From: Nematostella vectensis
Lineage: Eukaryota; Cnidaria; Anthozoa; Actiniaria; Edwardsiidae
Direction: 5' to 3'
Assembly: GCF_932526225.1 (NCBI RefSeq)
Contig: NC_064036.1
Span: 16,516,953 to 16,576,952, forward strand
DNA: 60,000 nucleotides
In this document: piece after piece, positions 13,501-23,900 of the stretch
How the letters are laid out: each line of letters starts with the position of its first letter
How positions within the stretch are numbered: the stretch's first letter is position 1
Program-made: the position numbers and the translations under genes
Notes under the pieces: generated by a model
Seen by the model: the letters and a program-made list of their open reading frames with translations, nothing else
Told to the model about the DNA's origin: nothing
Database searches by the model: none

Positions 13501-16010
13501 AACAAGAAATTACTCCATGGGCGTATTGCTTAAAACAGGGACGAACACAATACCTCGAAATAACACAAATATTTCTAAACATACAGTAAGAAAAACTCAC
13601 CAGCTTCCTCTAAAATAAACCCGGACTCCCTTCTCCTCTTGCGGCGAGCACTACTGCCTTCATCCTCATCATATTCATCATCATAATCATCTTCATCCTC
13701 AAAGTCCTCATCATCATCTTCCTCCTCCTCATCATCATCATCTTCACGTGTTATATCTTCACCCTCCTAGAAAGAACAAAGTGCAAAGTCACACACACAT
13801 ACATTTCTTATCTCAGGCAAAAAAAAATGAGATCTTTGGGTTGTATAACCTCCAAGTAGGACATTGATTAATAATTTTATTGTGAAAAACAATTATCGGC
13901 TTGGGTCCATTCAACATGAAAACTGATAGAAGCAACAAAGAATTGTTGTACCTCTCTGGTTTGCTACTTTCTTCTCAAATATTACAATATTATGGCAAAC
14001 CAGCCTGTGATAATCTGAACATTTATACTAACTAATTGCCACCTAATATAAACACTGTCATGGTAATGACTTATTTCTCTTTTTTTGTGTCAGCCAGTTC
14101 TAATAGCCAACCAACCAATGGATCACTAGTTTTGCTGGATTGTCTCGTTTTTGTGTGTGTGATTGTTACATGAGATTTTTCAAAACAAATTTGAGACTCT
14201 TATTCATTGTGCATTTGCTGTGTCATTGTATTTATTGTATTTTCTAAGATTTTTTTCATATTTTTTTAATTGTGATGGCCTGTGAAGCATCTTGTAAACT
14301 AATTTGAAAATGAAGTGAGGTCTGTATTTTTCAAGTGGCTTACTTAAATGTTATTTAAGTTTCTGTTTTTTGAAAAAAAAAAGATTCAGATACATTTTTA
14401 CACAAACCAAAAGCAATGCAGAAAACATGGCCATGTGAAATCATCTTAGCAGAGCTAAGTGCAGCATAAGCAGAGAAACATACCATGGAACCTGGATTTT
14501 ACGATACTGGATTTTACGATAACACTGATTTTACGATAACCTCGATTTTACGATGATGTTACTTTCTCCTGGCAGAAATACAGTGAAATGTATAAGAAAT
14601 AGTCCAGTTTCGAAATTTAGAAATGACCGCTAGACAGATGAATTGAGGGGGCATTATGCAATGTTAGTCTCGACGTGAAGAAAATTATTCATAAATTTTC
14701 ACAAGAAAACAAAGTATTCACAAGTACAATCATTGTATGATTTTCAGGATCGATGGTTTCTCGTTTGAATTTGTGAATAATTAACTTCACACTGAGGCTA
14801 ACACTGTCAAATGCGCCCTCAATTAATCTGTCTAGCGGTCATTTTCAAATTAGAAACTGGACTATTACCTCTTACGATATTTGATACAAGGATATTCTCG
14901 ATTTTACAAAACAAATCTGTTCTTCCAAGCATAATTTTGACTTCCATACAACAATACTGTCTATCAACAATTCTGTCTATCAACAAAGAGAGAAAAACTC
15001 AAGACACCACACACGTACAGTACAGTTAACGATTTTTTGACTTGACAGATCTTGTTAAATGCAAATTTACAGTCCTATAGACAGTAACTGTACAGTCTTA
15101 CACAGAGTAGAGTAACAATATTATTATTTTGTAAAAGTTGATGATTAACCCAACCTCACTACAACGATATTTCCGATGGCTTTTCCGCAGTCACAATAGG
15201 GTTCTTATGGTTTGCCCTCAGTGTTCGAATATATGTTGGTGTATCTTCCACTCCTGATTGGTCAAGTGGTGAGTGGATGGAAAATTTTGCACATTGTGCA
15301 GCAATTATTTCCCTTTCTTCTGTTATAAAACAAATTTGCCTTAAACCTGATTGTCATATCGTTGCTGTACAAGCTTTCTTTGTGGTGAATTCTGATCGTT
15401 ATATTTGTGCTGCTTGTGTCACCCTATACCCCTTTAGTAGTTTAAAAGATGATTATCTTGGAAAATGATGTATTTGAGCCTGAGGTAGTATCATCTATAG
15501 TATTCATAGTGGAAACACTCTATCCATGGTCGCCAGTGATAAACATTGTAACTACTAAAACATCTGTTTGATGTGTTTGAAATTTTACATCATGCAAGAG
15601 TCTTATCACAATAACGTAGATAAAGTTTTGTTGGTGAACTCACTTGACAACTTTATAAGCAGTCAGTAGCATTACAAGGTTGTGTTATGCGTTAGTTTTA
15701 TTAAGACCAATGCTTTAAACTTGGGCACGATTGTTGGATATTAAATCATACGAGCAATAACATAACAACCATGGCTACTTTTTGGACATTACTGGCGCAC
15801 AGTTAAATATACCGAAATATATTTGACCACGTGAAACAACCAACTGCTTAAATTCTATTCATTCAATTTTGCGAGACTAGCTATTCCAGACAACCAGAAA
15901 TAACATACAATTACGAAGTCAAATGTGTCGCTTATTCAAAAAGAAGAGCAAATTAATAATAAATTATATCTTACCTCATCTGATAGAAGTGCATCGTCAC
16001 TATCAGACAT
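1..16010 (-). CDS. SUPT5H: Transcription elongation factor SPT5 (DSIF large subunit), 3' partial
   Basis: SPT5 pairs with SPT4 on RNA polymerase II and governs pausing and processive elongation in the nucleus. Exons in transcript order: 15975-16010, 13601-13766, 13200-13265, 12578-12612, 12484-12512, 12003-12065, 11571-11633, 11436-11466, 11299-11367, 10895-10981, 10278-10442, 10018-10047, 9819-9884, 9659-9723, 9242-9344, 9077-9152, 8746-8906, 8252-8404, 7876-7973, 4813-4957, 4172-4222, 3773-3898, 3306-3384, 3103-3228, 2519-2624, 1341-1474, 666-826, 1-254 (runs off). Phases agree throughout, giving 914 readable residues; human SPT5 has 1087. Start: [12 protein letters not shown] resembles the human N-terminus. 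Order seen: acidic N-terminus (about 13-100), NGN from DPNLW (about 154-240), KOW1 near 250, a KOW pair around 400-490 ([18 protein letters not shown]), KOW near 570-625, RGG-like linker, KOW near 690-731, CTR1 with [11 protein letters not shown] repeats (about 742-800), and CTR2 rich in SP/TP (about 830-914). CTR repeats are known P-TEFb targets. The last KOW domains lie left of the window. The donor after 11299 is weak (GTCATT). Confidence 0.97.
1803..2457. repeat. 28-29 bp minisatellite in an SPT5 intron
   Basis: About 23 tandem units of the form GGGGGATTCCCCAGTTACAG followed by GCCTGAGAG, with T/C and single-base variants. It lies in the intron between exons 2519-2624 and 1341-1474, ending about 60 bp from the donor of the former. 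Most units carry GGGGATTCCC or GGGGATTCCCC, which fits the kappa-B consensus. Confidence 0.95.
2920..3040. mobile_element. Small foldback element (MITE-like) in an SPT5 intron
   Basis: The arms are inverted copies: AATACACCAAAAACTGGTAT on the left and its complement ending at 3040. A second inverted pair (CTCTGCCAAATTTTC / GAAAATTTGGCAGAG) and an inner GGCAGA.TCTGCC hairpin lie between them. No coding capacity. Superfamily not assigned. Confidence 0.8.
4343..4790. repeat. GATGGTAG-type tandem repeat in an SPT5 intron
   Basis: Variable 18-21 bp units of GTGATAGATGGTAGAGTG and GTGATAGATGGTAGTGAGA. The array ends about 22 bp from the donor of exon 4813-4957 (minus strand). The long minus-strand open frames here (repeated HYHLS or IYHHS) are read-through of the repeat and are not genes. 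Confidence 0.95.
5128..5232. repeat. Left remnant of a 27-bp minisatellite
   Basis: About four degenerate units of the same 27-bp repeat found at 6222-7869 (AGGAGGCAGGAAGATAGATC then AAGTGTT). The element at 5233-6221 separates them from the main array. Confidence 0.9.
5233..6221. mobile_element. Non-autonomous DNA transposon with long TIRs and 9-bp target duplication
   Basis: The element begins CATGCTCGAGGATCCAGCGT and ends with the inverted form. The arms stay inverted for about 70 bp (5233-5305 against 6150-6221) with scattered mismatches. Flanks are GCAGGAAGA (5224-5232) and GCAGGAAGG (6222-6230). The second copy interrupts the 27-bp repeat phase, so it reads as a duplicated target and not as another repeat unit. 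Long TIRs and a 9-bp duplication fit a MULE- or Merlin-like element. No transposase seen in the 989 bp. Confidence 0.8.
6222..7869. repeat. 27-bp minisatellite, about 60 copies, in an SPT5 intron
   Basis: The unit is GGAGGCAGGAAGATAGATCA followed by AGTGTTA, with GTTGGGG, GTTAAGG and GTTGAGG variants. The array ends at the donor of SPT5 exon 7876-7973: on the minus strand, repeat sequence starts about six bases into the intron. Rare variant units (GTTGAGCGAGGCAGG) at 6801 and 7421 show a 620-bp higher-order duplication. Confidence 0.97.
10483..10550. repeat. (ATC)n microsatellite
   Basis: Nearly pure CAT/ATC trinucleotides about 40 bp from the acceptor of SPT5 exon 10278-10442. The methionine-rich minus-strand frame is an artefact of the repeat. 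Confidence 0.95.
12775..12952. mobile_element. MITE, CAGGGCCGTAGCAGG family, copy 1
   Basis: Left end CAGGGCCGTAGCAGGGGGTG (its first about 26 bp are tandemly doubled). Right end CCTGCTGTGGCCTG is the imperfect inverse. The interior includes CCCCAATATTTTC motifs and AAATGACCAGTA, shared with the copy at 55322-55475. SPT5 intron, no coding capacity. Confidence 0.75.
13290..13510. repeat. Degenerate ~45-bp tandem repeat in an SPT5 intron
   Basis: Four decayed units around ACAAGACATTACAAAACACT and GACAGTTAGGTGTACAAGAA. Confidence 0.75.
13767..15974. other. First SPT5 intron, 2.2 kb
   Basis: Contains a foldback at 14598-14870 with a short direct repeat of GATTTTACGATA beside it (14496-14555). 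The open frames at 14811 and 15277 have no recognisable family features. Nothing else supported. Confidence 0.6.
14485..14870. mobile_element. Foldback element with GATTTTACGATA repeats
   Basis: Four direct copies of GATTTTACGATA at 14496-14555 precede a long inverted repeat. The left arm (14598-14693) contains ACCGCTAGACAGATGAATTG, and the right arm (14752-14869) carries its complement with some divergence. The terminal GGAACCTGGATTTTACGATA recalls Tc1/pogo-type termini, but a matching right terminus was not found. Confidence 0.6.
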
Positions 16011-17960
16011 TTTTGCTGCGTTTATAAAGTATAGATTAGAGAAGAGAGGGCAAACTAGAAATAAGTAATGGTCGACACATCCGGGGTATTAGGTAGGGAC
16101 CGCTGACATTTCTTATCAGACACAGGTTTGGACACAGGTATCCTGACGATAGGCATATAAATTTCTTCATTCTTCGCTTTTCACCCTCACGGACCTCCCG
16201 TGCGTGTTTCTTATAAAATCTTTAAAATTTCAATATTATTCGCACGTGAATGTTGTGTCCTCAATGTAATCTGCATGAAATTCTAAGCAATTTGGGAGAG
16301 TAGTTTGCGAGCTATGCGGTCGACGAGTCCCCTTTGTGGTACCTGTGCTTATCCAAGTCAAAATGAACAACGCGGCGATGGTATTTTTTTTCCAAACTGA
16401 CTACAAGGAATGTTCTGAGCATTAGCTTAAAAACTACATGAATAAAATGGAGGTAATATCACCGGGGGTTAGGAGTACATACCCAAGCGGTAACCCCGTG
16501 CGGTTCAAGCAAAAATAATAACATGTGAGCATCCTTTTTTATTTTTATGGTGTGGAGAGCCGCTCTTTTGTAAAATCCTTACTTCGCTTGGAGTTGCCCC
16601 CCCCCCCCCCCCACCTAAAGGGCCCGTGTCAGCAATACCTTTATTGTTTTCATTTGATATTGGAAGGCAAATAATATTCTAAAATCTCGAAATAACCATC
16701 TGAAAACAATATTTTAAACTTTATTAACCAAATTCCATCGAAAATAGCGCATTGGCTTTTCGAAATAAGCCGATGGAAATGGATGCTTTTTCAGGCTTGG
16801 TACTTTGCTAGGATGACAAAATGCCGGCTGACAGAGGCCGTTTAAGTAAGAAGATGATTACCTGTGCCAAATAATTAGTGAAAATCATTATATCTGACGG
16901 TGGTGGAGGGTGGGGAGGATTTGTTTTGTAATATGGCGTCGAGGTATTCAACACATTAACAGAGACATTTCAACATTATTGATGATGCTTTATTGATCAT
17001 GGAAAACACGGCCCTAAGTGACCTTTAACCATCAATTATATACTGGTATTGTACAATTGTCGCTGGCAGCACTTTCAAATAGCGCTGGGCACTTCTCCGC
17101 GTTGTGTATAACTATGTAAGATGAATGAAATGATATAAACTACGCCTAAAACGATAGGAAATAAGCACTTGGCGCTGTATAAAATCAATGAAACACTATT
17201 CTGTATTCGACCCTGGGAATGGCTAAACTGTCAGTTAACGTTTCGGATATTTTCCCGTGATCAAACAAATACCCCCCATCACACACGCAAAAAAAGATTT
17301 TAACTTTACCGTCGTTCTGTATACTGAAGGGAATCTCGATCACGATTGTGACTACTACCTTTACAGAAATCCGTCAATGCGCAGAGTCCAAAAAGAAATT
17401 CAGTGTCTGTTCTGGGGTTCCCTGCTGACAACTGAACTTATTTATTTACGGCTGTACAAAAATAAACAGCCCGGTAATAATAGAACACAACACATTCGCA
17501 TTTGTTCTGATAAAAGCACGTTTCACGACCTTAAACGGATGTGATTCTGAATTGTGACCAAGTAATAATAAATGAACCTAAGACGCTTACATAGCACGAA
17601 GCGACCAAATTGAAGCGAGGCGTAAAACATAACATTAAAACGGGACCGCATCCCGGCTTGGCTAAAATATCAAGAAAAAAATTACGCGCCTGGAGCATTT
17701 AGCAGATTTTCTTGTCCTGAAATCTGCCTATTCTATGTTACATTCTCTCAGCTTCAGAATAAAGCTCCAATAATCGTTCTTGAGCGAAGCCATTATAAGA
17801 AGGATTTGTGTATACACAAGAAGCGCCTCCCTAGGCGCAAACATGGGAGCTCGGAAGGCGTGTGCCTTACAGGGTCCATCCTAAGGACAGCGAGTGTATG
17901 AAGGAAAGGAGCCGCAAACAGGACCCGCACCCGAAGAGATCAACGGAGGACAACGTTACC
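16011..17960 (-). promoter_or_regulatory. Intergenic: 3' UTR of the CECR2-type gene and SPT5 promoter
   Basis: The two minus-strand genes are in tandem here. The stop codon of the upstream gene is at 17961-17963. Candidate poly(A) signals on the minus strand (AATAAA) are at 17441-17446 and 16989-16994. A run of about 16 C sits near 16597-16612. The SPT5 start codon is at 16008-16010. No convincing additional gene was seen; the small open frames lack family motifs. Confidence 0.5.
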
Positions 17961-20900
17961 TCATAGTCCTCCCTCTCTGCCAGGGGGGTACACGGGCAAC
18001 GAGCCTCTGTCGTAGTACATATTTGGTTGTATTTGCGAATTATAGAAAGGTCCCGCGTGCTGCATGGCTGGAGGGTACTGATACCGGGCCTGACCAAACA
18101 TCCCCGGGGGGTACTTGGATTGGTAGTACAGGCCGCCGTACGGGGTGACTGACTGGTCCATGGCGTGTGGAGGCGTGCCGCGATCTGACGGTTGCCTCGG
18201 TGCGGTTAGGCTCTCCACTGAGAACGACTTGTTACTCATGGCGGCGGAAGAGCCGGAGTACGCGCTGCTTATGCCTGGCTGGAACGGACTCTTGTTGGGA
18301 GGACCAGATTCAAACGAGGAAGACGTGTTGTCGAGCGGAGAGTGCAGTGAGTCTTCAGATACCCGTGGGGATTGGTTGAAGGTCCCCATGCTCGAGTAAG
18401 GGTTTGTTACTTGAGAAGCGGTAGGGAAGGATTTACTGCCAAGATCCATGAACCCTTGAGGGTGCGTCTCAGTATCGCTCGAGTCGTTATTAAGCCGCTT
18501 TTGCGTCGAGAACCCAGCGGGTGTGGGAAATGCAGCCTGGTGATTGCTTGGCGAGAATGGCGGCTTGTTGGGCTCTCCAGGGGATGGCGCAGTGTTCGGA
18601 AACCTGGGCGTGTGTGGCGTCAGGGGGGTCTGAGGCGAGCCCGTGCTTGTTGGAGAAGGTATTGGGGCGGGGCTGGAGCCCATATGGGGATTCCCCGAGG
18701 TGCGGCTGCCAGGATAGGGAGGGGGAGGGGAGCGGACGCTAGAGCCCAGGCTATCAGCAGAGGGTGACTGAGCAGTTGGAGAGTGTGCAGTCGTGGTCAT
18801 CATGCGCTGCTGGCGTGGAAAGAATTGCTGCTGCTGGCTCTGTGAAGGCTGCTGTTGTTGTGGAAAGCCAGGGTACTGAGCCTGCTGGAACTGCGGTCGG
18901 AACTGGTCAAACGACTGCTGCTGCTGTTGCTGCTGCGGCTGCTGGTATCCGTATTGCGAGGGCGTCTGCTGCATCCCGGGCATGCGGGGAGGGTAGCTCG
19001 CGCCTCGCTGGTACATGCCATTATTGTTAGAAGGGACGCCTCCATTTATAGTGTTCCCATAGAGCAACTGGTGTATATTGTCCTCGACTTGTGCGGCACC
19101 CTGTCGCGGCTGACCCCCGTGTTCTTTCATGAATTGTTGTTGCATCTGGTACTGCTGCCAGGGTGCAGCTGCAACATAGCCAGGTCTCCCGGGCCCTACC
19201 GCTCCATCTCCCACCATGCTACCCGGCAGGCCCCCGAACCCCCTTGCCGCCATGCCGTTTGGATCGCTACCCATAGGGTACTGCTGCGAGAAGTAGGCCT
19301 TCTGCTGGTCGAACTTGTTGGGTCTTTCCACTCGTAGGTATGGCGGGGTCGACTGCTGGGCACGGTGGAAGGTGATGATGTTATCGACGCGCCCCTGGCT
19401 CACAGCCTCTGCTGCGCGATTCGCGATGGCCGTGGAAAACATGTAGGTGCGGTTGGGAGGACCGCGAATCTCTGGAGCGCGGACTACTTTCGATTTCCTT
19501 TTACGTCGAGGGCCATCAGAGGCGTCAGAATCTGGAATACCAATATACAAGAACGTTAATACTCTCAGGTTACTATTTCTACAACGATTTCTATCTTCTA
19601 GTATCAGCTTTCACAAGGATGTTGAGCAGTGATGCAGTGTAACAAAAATACCGGTTGTGTCATAATCGCTCGCACTTATAGTGTCTTGTGTACCAACGGA
19701 TATCTAACGACGGACCTGGCGGTGCCTCGTGGGCCGGGTTTCTCATGGACAAAGTAGCCAGAAAGGTCTATTTTTTACTCTCTAAATATTGGAGGTCACC
19801 GTTGGCACAACATTTGCAACATATGACCCACAATTCCTAGTGCACACTAGCAACATAACAACATAACGACACGGGCGCGCCCATGTTGTTATGTTGCTAA
19901 TATGCACTAGGCATGAGGAAGATTTCGAAGGACCCTGTCGCACACGCCGTCTTCCAGCCTTACCGTAGTCGTCGTCTTCATCGTTATCGGAGCCAAGTCC
20001 CTCTTCGTCCCACCACTCCTTTTTTGTTTTGGATTGCTCGCGTAAGATGACGCATTTCCTCTTGGTTCTAGACCCTAGTCCGCCGGAGTCCCCCATATCG
20101 TGTGGCAGTTCGTCAACACCCTGGAAAAACACAGTCAAATCAGTTAACTCGTGCGGACTCATTCATAACAGGAGAAGCGTTTGAAAAATTCACGTACAAG
20201 GGGCTGACTAGCTTCTCGCGACACTGCCAAATAAGAAAATTTGAAAAGTCCTTTACTCATATGACTACAACCGTGTTTCGTAAATTCGATTCTAAACATT
20301 TGCGAACGTTTGAGTTTATGCTTTTGTGAATCGGGTTGGAGTTGGAGACATCTCAACTCAGCTCTGATAGCTATGATAGTTAAGGCATAAGTGGACGTAG
20401 CGTTATTGGTCACGAGTAGGGCGCTAATGACAGTGCTGAATCAGCAAGACGACTTAATGGCGATAGCTTCCTGCGGGGGCACTAAACGGTCCGTACGAAT
20501 TACCCCAATAAAAACACGGTAATTACCCCAGCATCGACGCATCACGTTCTTTTAAGAACGTGCTTTTTAAAACGTCATTTACATCCTCAAAATCAAACCC
20601 CAAATTTATCATTTCTTCATCAAGTCAAACTACAAACTAATGATTTGAAAAAAAAAGTCTTTAGATGGGACATCACCAAACATAGTTTTTACATTAAAAA
20701 AAAAATACAAAATACAAAAAACTTCCCTCTGGCCATGTGTTTGCGGGTGAAGATCTAACGATGAATCTTGGTCATGAGAGCTTTCTATGCGAAAAGAAAT
20801 CTTCAAGTACCTTAGTAGGAGTTTGGTTTACAGGACTACCATCTTCCTCCTCGGAATCTCTCCGCCGTCCGTTCTTATAGCGTTCCGCGGCGAGGGGAAT

Positions 20901-23900
20901 CTGCTGGTTTTCATCCTCTTCCTGTGCGAGGGGAGGGAAGGCAAGTTCAGGCATAACAAGATCACTTGAGATAACAGCTGAATTAGTAGGATCGATGCTT
21001 CTAAAGGGGTGCATTATCTTATTCTAGTGAATTATATATCATTCTCACGTGGTTCGACCGATAATTGCTGCCCATACGCACATTTTTGTAGTTTGCCTCA
21101 CGTGGTCTCTTGGCGAGTGTGTTTCGTAAACAACGCACTTTGCACTTTTTTATATAGTTTGTTTCACGTGACTTTGTGTTTGTCATAAACGGGAGCCACT
21201 GTGGATTATCGAGCGTGTCTACATGCACACTAGATGCTGTTATGATCGGCCTTACAGCATATGGGTTTCCAAAACTCATAAACATGCGAACAAATGGAAA
21301 GAACTGAAAACGGGTGAAACGTGTGGGGGATTTCCCGGGAACTGCATGGTTTTAGGCGGGAAAACATTGGCGGAAGAAACCCTCGCGTGTGAGCAAATTC
21401 AGTTGGAGACAGTAAGCTAAATTATTCCTTAATGCTCTTTAGTAATTTCGAATTGTATGCCGATTAAATTAGAGCTTTTTCTGCTGAAAGGTCTGTGGCC
21501 TAGGCACTTTAGCTAGAAGGGGGTTCTAATGTTTTGTTTCTGCTGAAAGGTTTGTAGCCTCGGCACCTTAGCTTGAAGGGGGTTCTCTTAGCTCGTTGCT
21601 GTGGAGAGGTCTGTGGCCTCGGCACCTTGAGTAGAGGGTGCTCATACCTGTTTCATTCTCTCTATCTCGTCCTCTTCCTGCTTCAGCAAAGCATCTTTCT
21701 CCTCTTCGCGCTTCTCCTGAAATGGCAAAAAAAGATGCGTTTAGCGACGACATCACAGGGGGTAGTAGTTTACGAGAGCGCTTAGAAGACGCAATCACAA
21801 ACAGAAAGGACGCGACGCAATCACGAAGAAGTAGAGCGACCACTTTCAGCATCACCAGAGGGTAAACCTTACCGTGACACAGACTCAGGGCGCTCCAAGG
21901 AAGAATACACCAAAAACAAAAGCACATGTGATTGAATGTGTAGACAGTACCTTTTCAGGTGATCTCGAAGTCTTCGATTTCTTTCTCTTTCCTTTTAACT
22001 CCTTTTCTTTCTCATGTTCCTGGAACGCGAGTTCATGACATCATTTTAGGAATTCGAGGTTCCACTGCTTACAGAATCCATTAAGTTCCCCCTTTTCTTT
22101 TTTTTTTTTTCAATTGAATGCATTGTCTTGGTTATTTTAGGAGTTAAAATAATTAAAAGCAAAGGATTGTAGTGGTGCTGTGGTCTAAAGGGGACTGCGA
22201 CGTAAGAACATACATGGAAGCACTGAGGTGCATGGTCAGTATGTGCCACACATCTCCATACCCCTCCCCCCTACTCTAGCATTTTTATGCAAGCCACAGT
22301 AATTCCGACACCCCGAAACCAGTTAGAGCAATCTAGCAGGCCGGCGAATACTATAGGGTCGGTGACTAACCTGAAGTTTGTCTATCAGCGAAGGGTAGAG
22401 TTCATCTTTTAAGTACTGGTGCAATTTCGTCTCCTCGGCGTTACTGCTATCTTCTAAGGAACTAAGGAAGTCACGCAATCAATTAGCAATGACGTAACCA
22501 ATACGACCAAAGATGATCAAATTACAATAAGCGCGATGTCGCAGATCACGCAATCGTGAAAAAAATGAGGTCACGCAATAAAGTAGGAATGACGTATGGC
22601 CGTGGAAATAAGGGATAATCATAGAGTGAGATACGTAATCACAGAAAAAGCCAAACTATTTACTTTAAGAGTTAACCGCAGGAGTAGCGCAATCGCAAAG
22701 AGCGATAACATGCCACGGCAGCCGCAGATAAGAGATAACGCCATGGTAACGCAGCCACAAGTAACGCAAAGCAATCACGGAAACCGCGTAAGAAGCGCGT
22801 GACAACTTTTAGCATAACACGAAAACAGAGTAATCGCAGTCAGCCAAAGCATCGCAAGCTGGAAGCGGCAATTTTACGACCGACTCCGTGATCAAAGAAA
22901 AATGAGAAACATTGGAAAACGTGTTTCGATCTTGCAGTGACAATTGAAACGCTATAAGGGGATAGAAATACATTACACCTGTTTCAATTACAATAAAAAT
23001 ATGTCAAAGCCGACGTATCGGCCAGTAAGAGGCTACAAATGGCTGCTCTTTTGACCTCAAGACCGGGCGCCCAATTTATGTCATACTTATACCTTTCTTA
23101 GTATAAATGAAACATTACATGACAGACTACATTGGCAGACCTTTACCTTAGAAATGCGTGTAGCCCTGGGTTTTGACCCGATGTGGGCATAATGCTTGCC
23201 CTTCATTGTTGTGGTTTTCGCGGCAAGTTCAGGGGAAAATTCCGAACATAGGCAACGACAAACTATTGAGGATTCGAGTAATGAATGCGCGTAATTACTG
23301 GTACTTAGCTTCAGTACATGGCTCATTTCATTTGAGTGACTCCCCAAAAATCAATACTTACTACGAATTCGCACAATGATTAGCGAGAAGCTATAGTATT
23401 GCAAAGGCGAAGTAGAAATCACAACAAACGTCAAGTGAAGATGATAGTGTGTGTGAACAGGGGTTTTCCTGGGGCCAGGGGTATGTAAAACTAGGGCTCA
23501 CCTGATCAGTGCTTGCCACTCGTCAGCACTCGTACAAACAGTCTCCCAGCTGAGAAAAAAAAACACACACACACGGGTCACGCTCACATAAAGCAGGCTA
23601 CACGTTACACGCGGCGGGATTCACGTGGCTACGACAGTACCGTGCGTACGACACGGCGAGAGGCGGATATACTAGACCCTGAGCAGCTGGCCCTCTCACA
23701 GTAATGATAATCTCAAGGGAACGCTGCTTTATTATGCGATGCATGAAGCGATATATAATAGGCAATGTGCCATATATGGAAAGCGCCACCAGAGGTGCGA
23801 ATATCACTGCGCGGCGCTTTTTTAGACGCGCTCATCCGTCTAGTCGCAGCTTGTGGGTTATATTCTACCGCTCGATCTGGCTCAGGGTGGGCATCGGTGA

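Noticed and set aside
18145-19337. Several plus-strand frames of 70-160 residues opposite the large 3' exon of the CECR2-type gene
   Set aside because: Antisense shadows of a GC-rich, low-complexity coding exon, with no family motifs.
17961-20120. Interpretation as an independent BCL9 gene
   Set aside because: The upstream exons join in phase, no start codon or promoter-like break precedes 20120, and HD2/HD3 are absent. A separate gene cannot be wholly excluded without transcripts.
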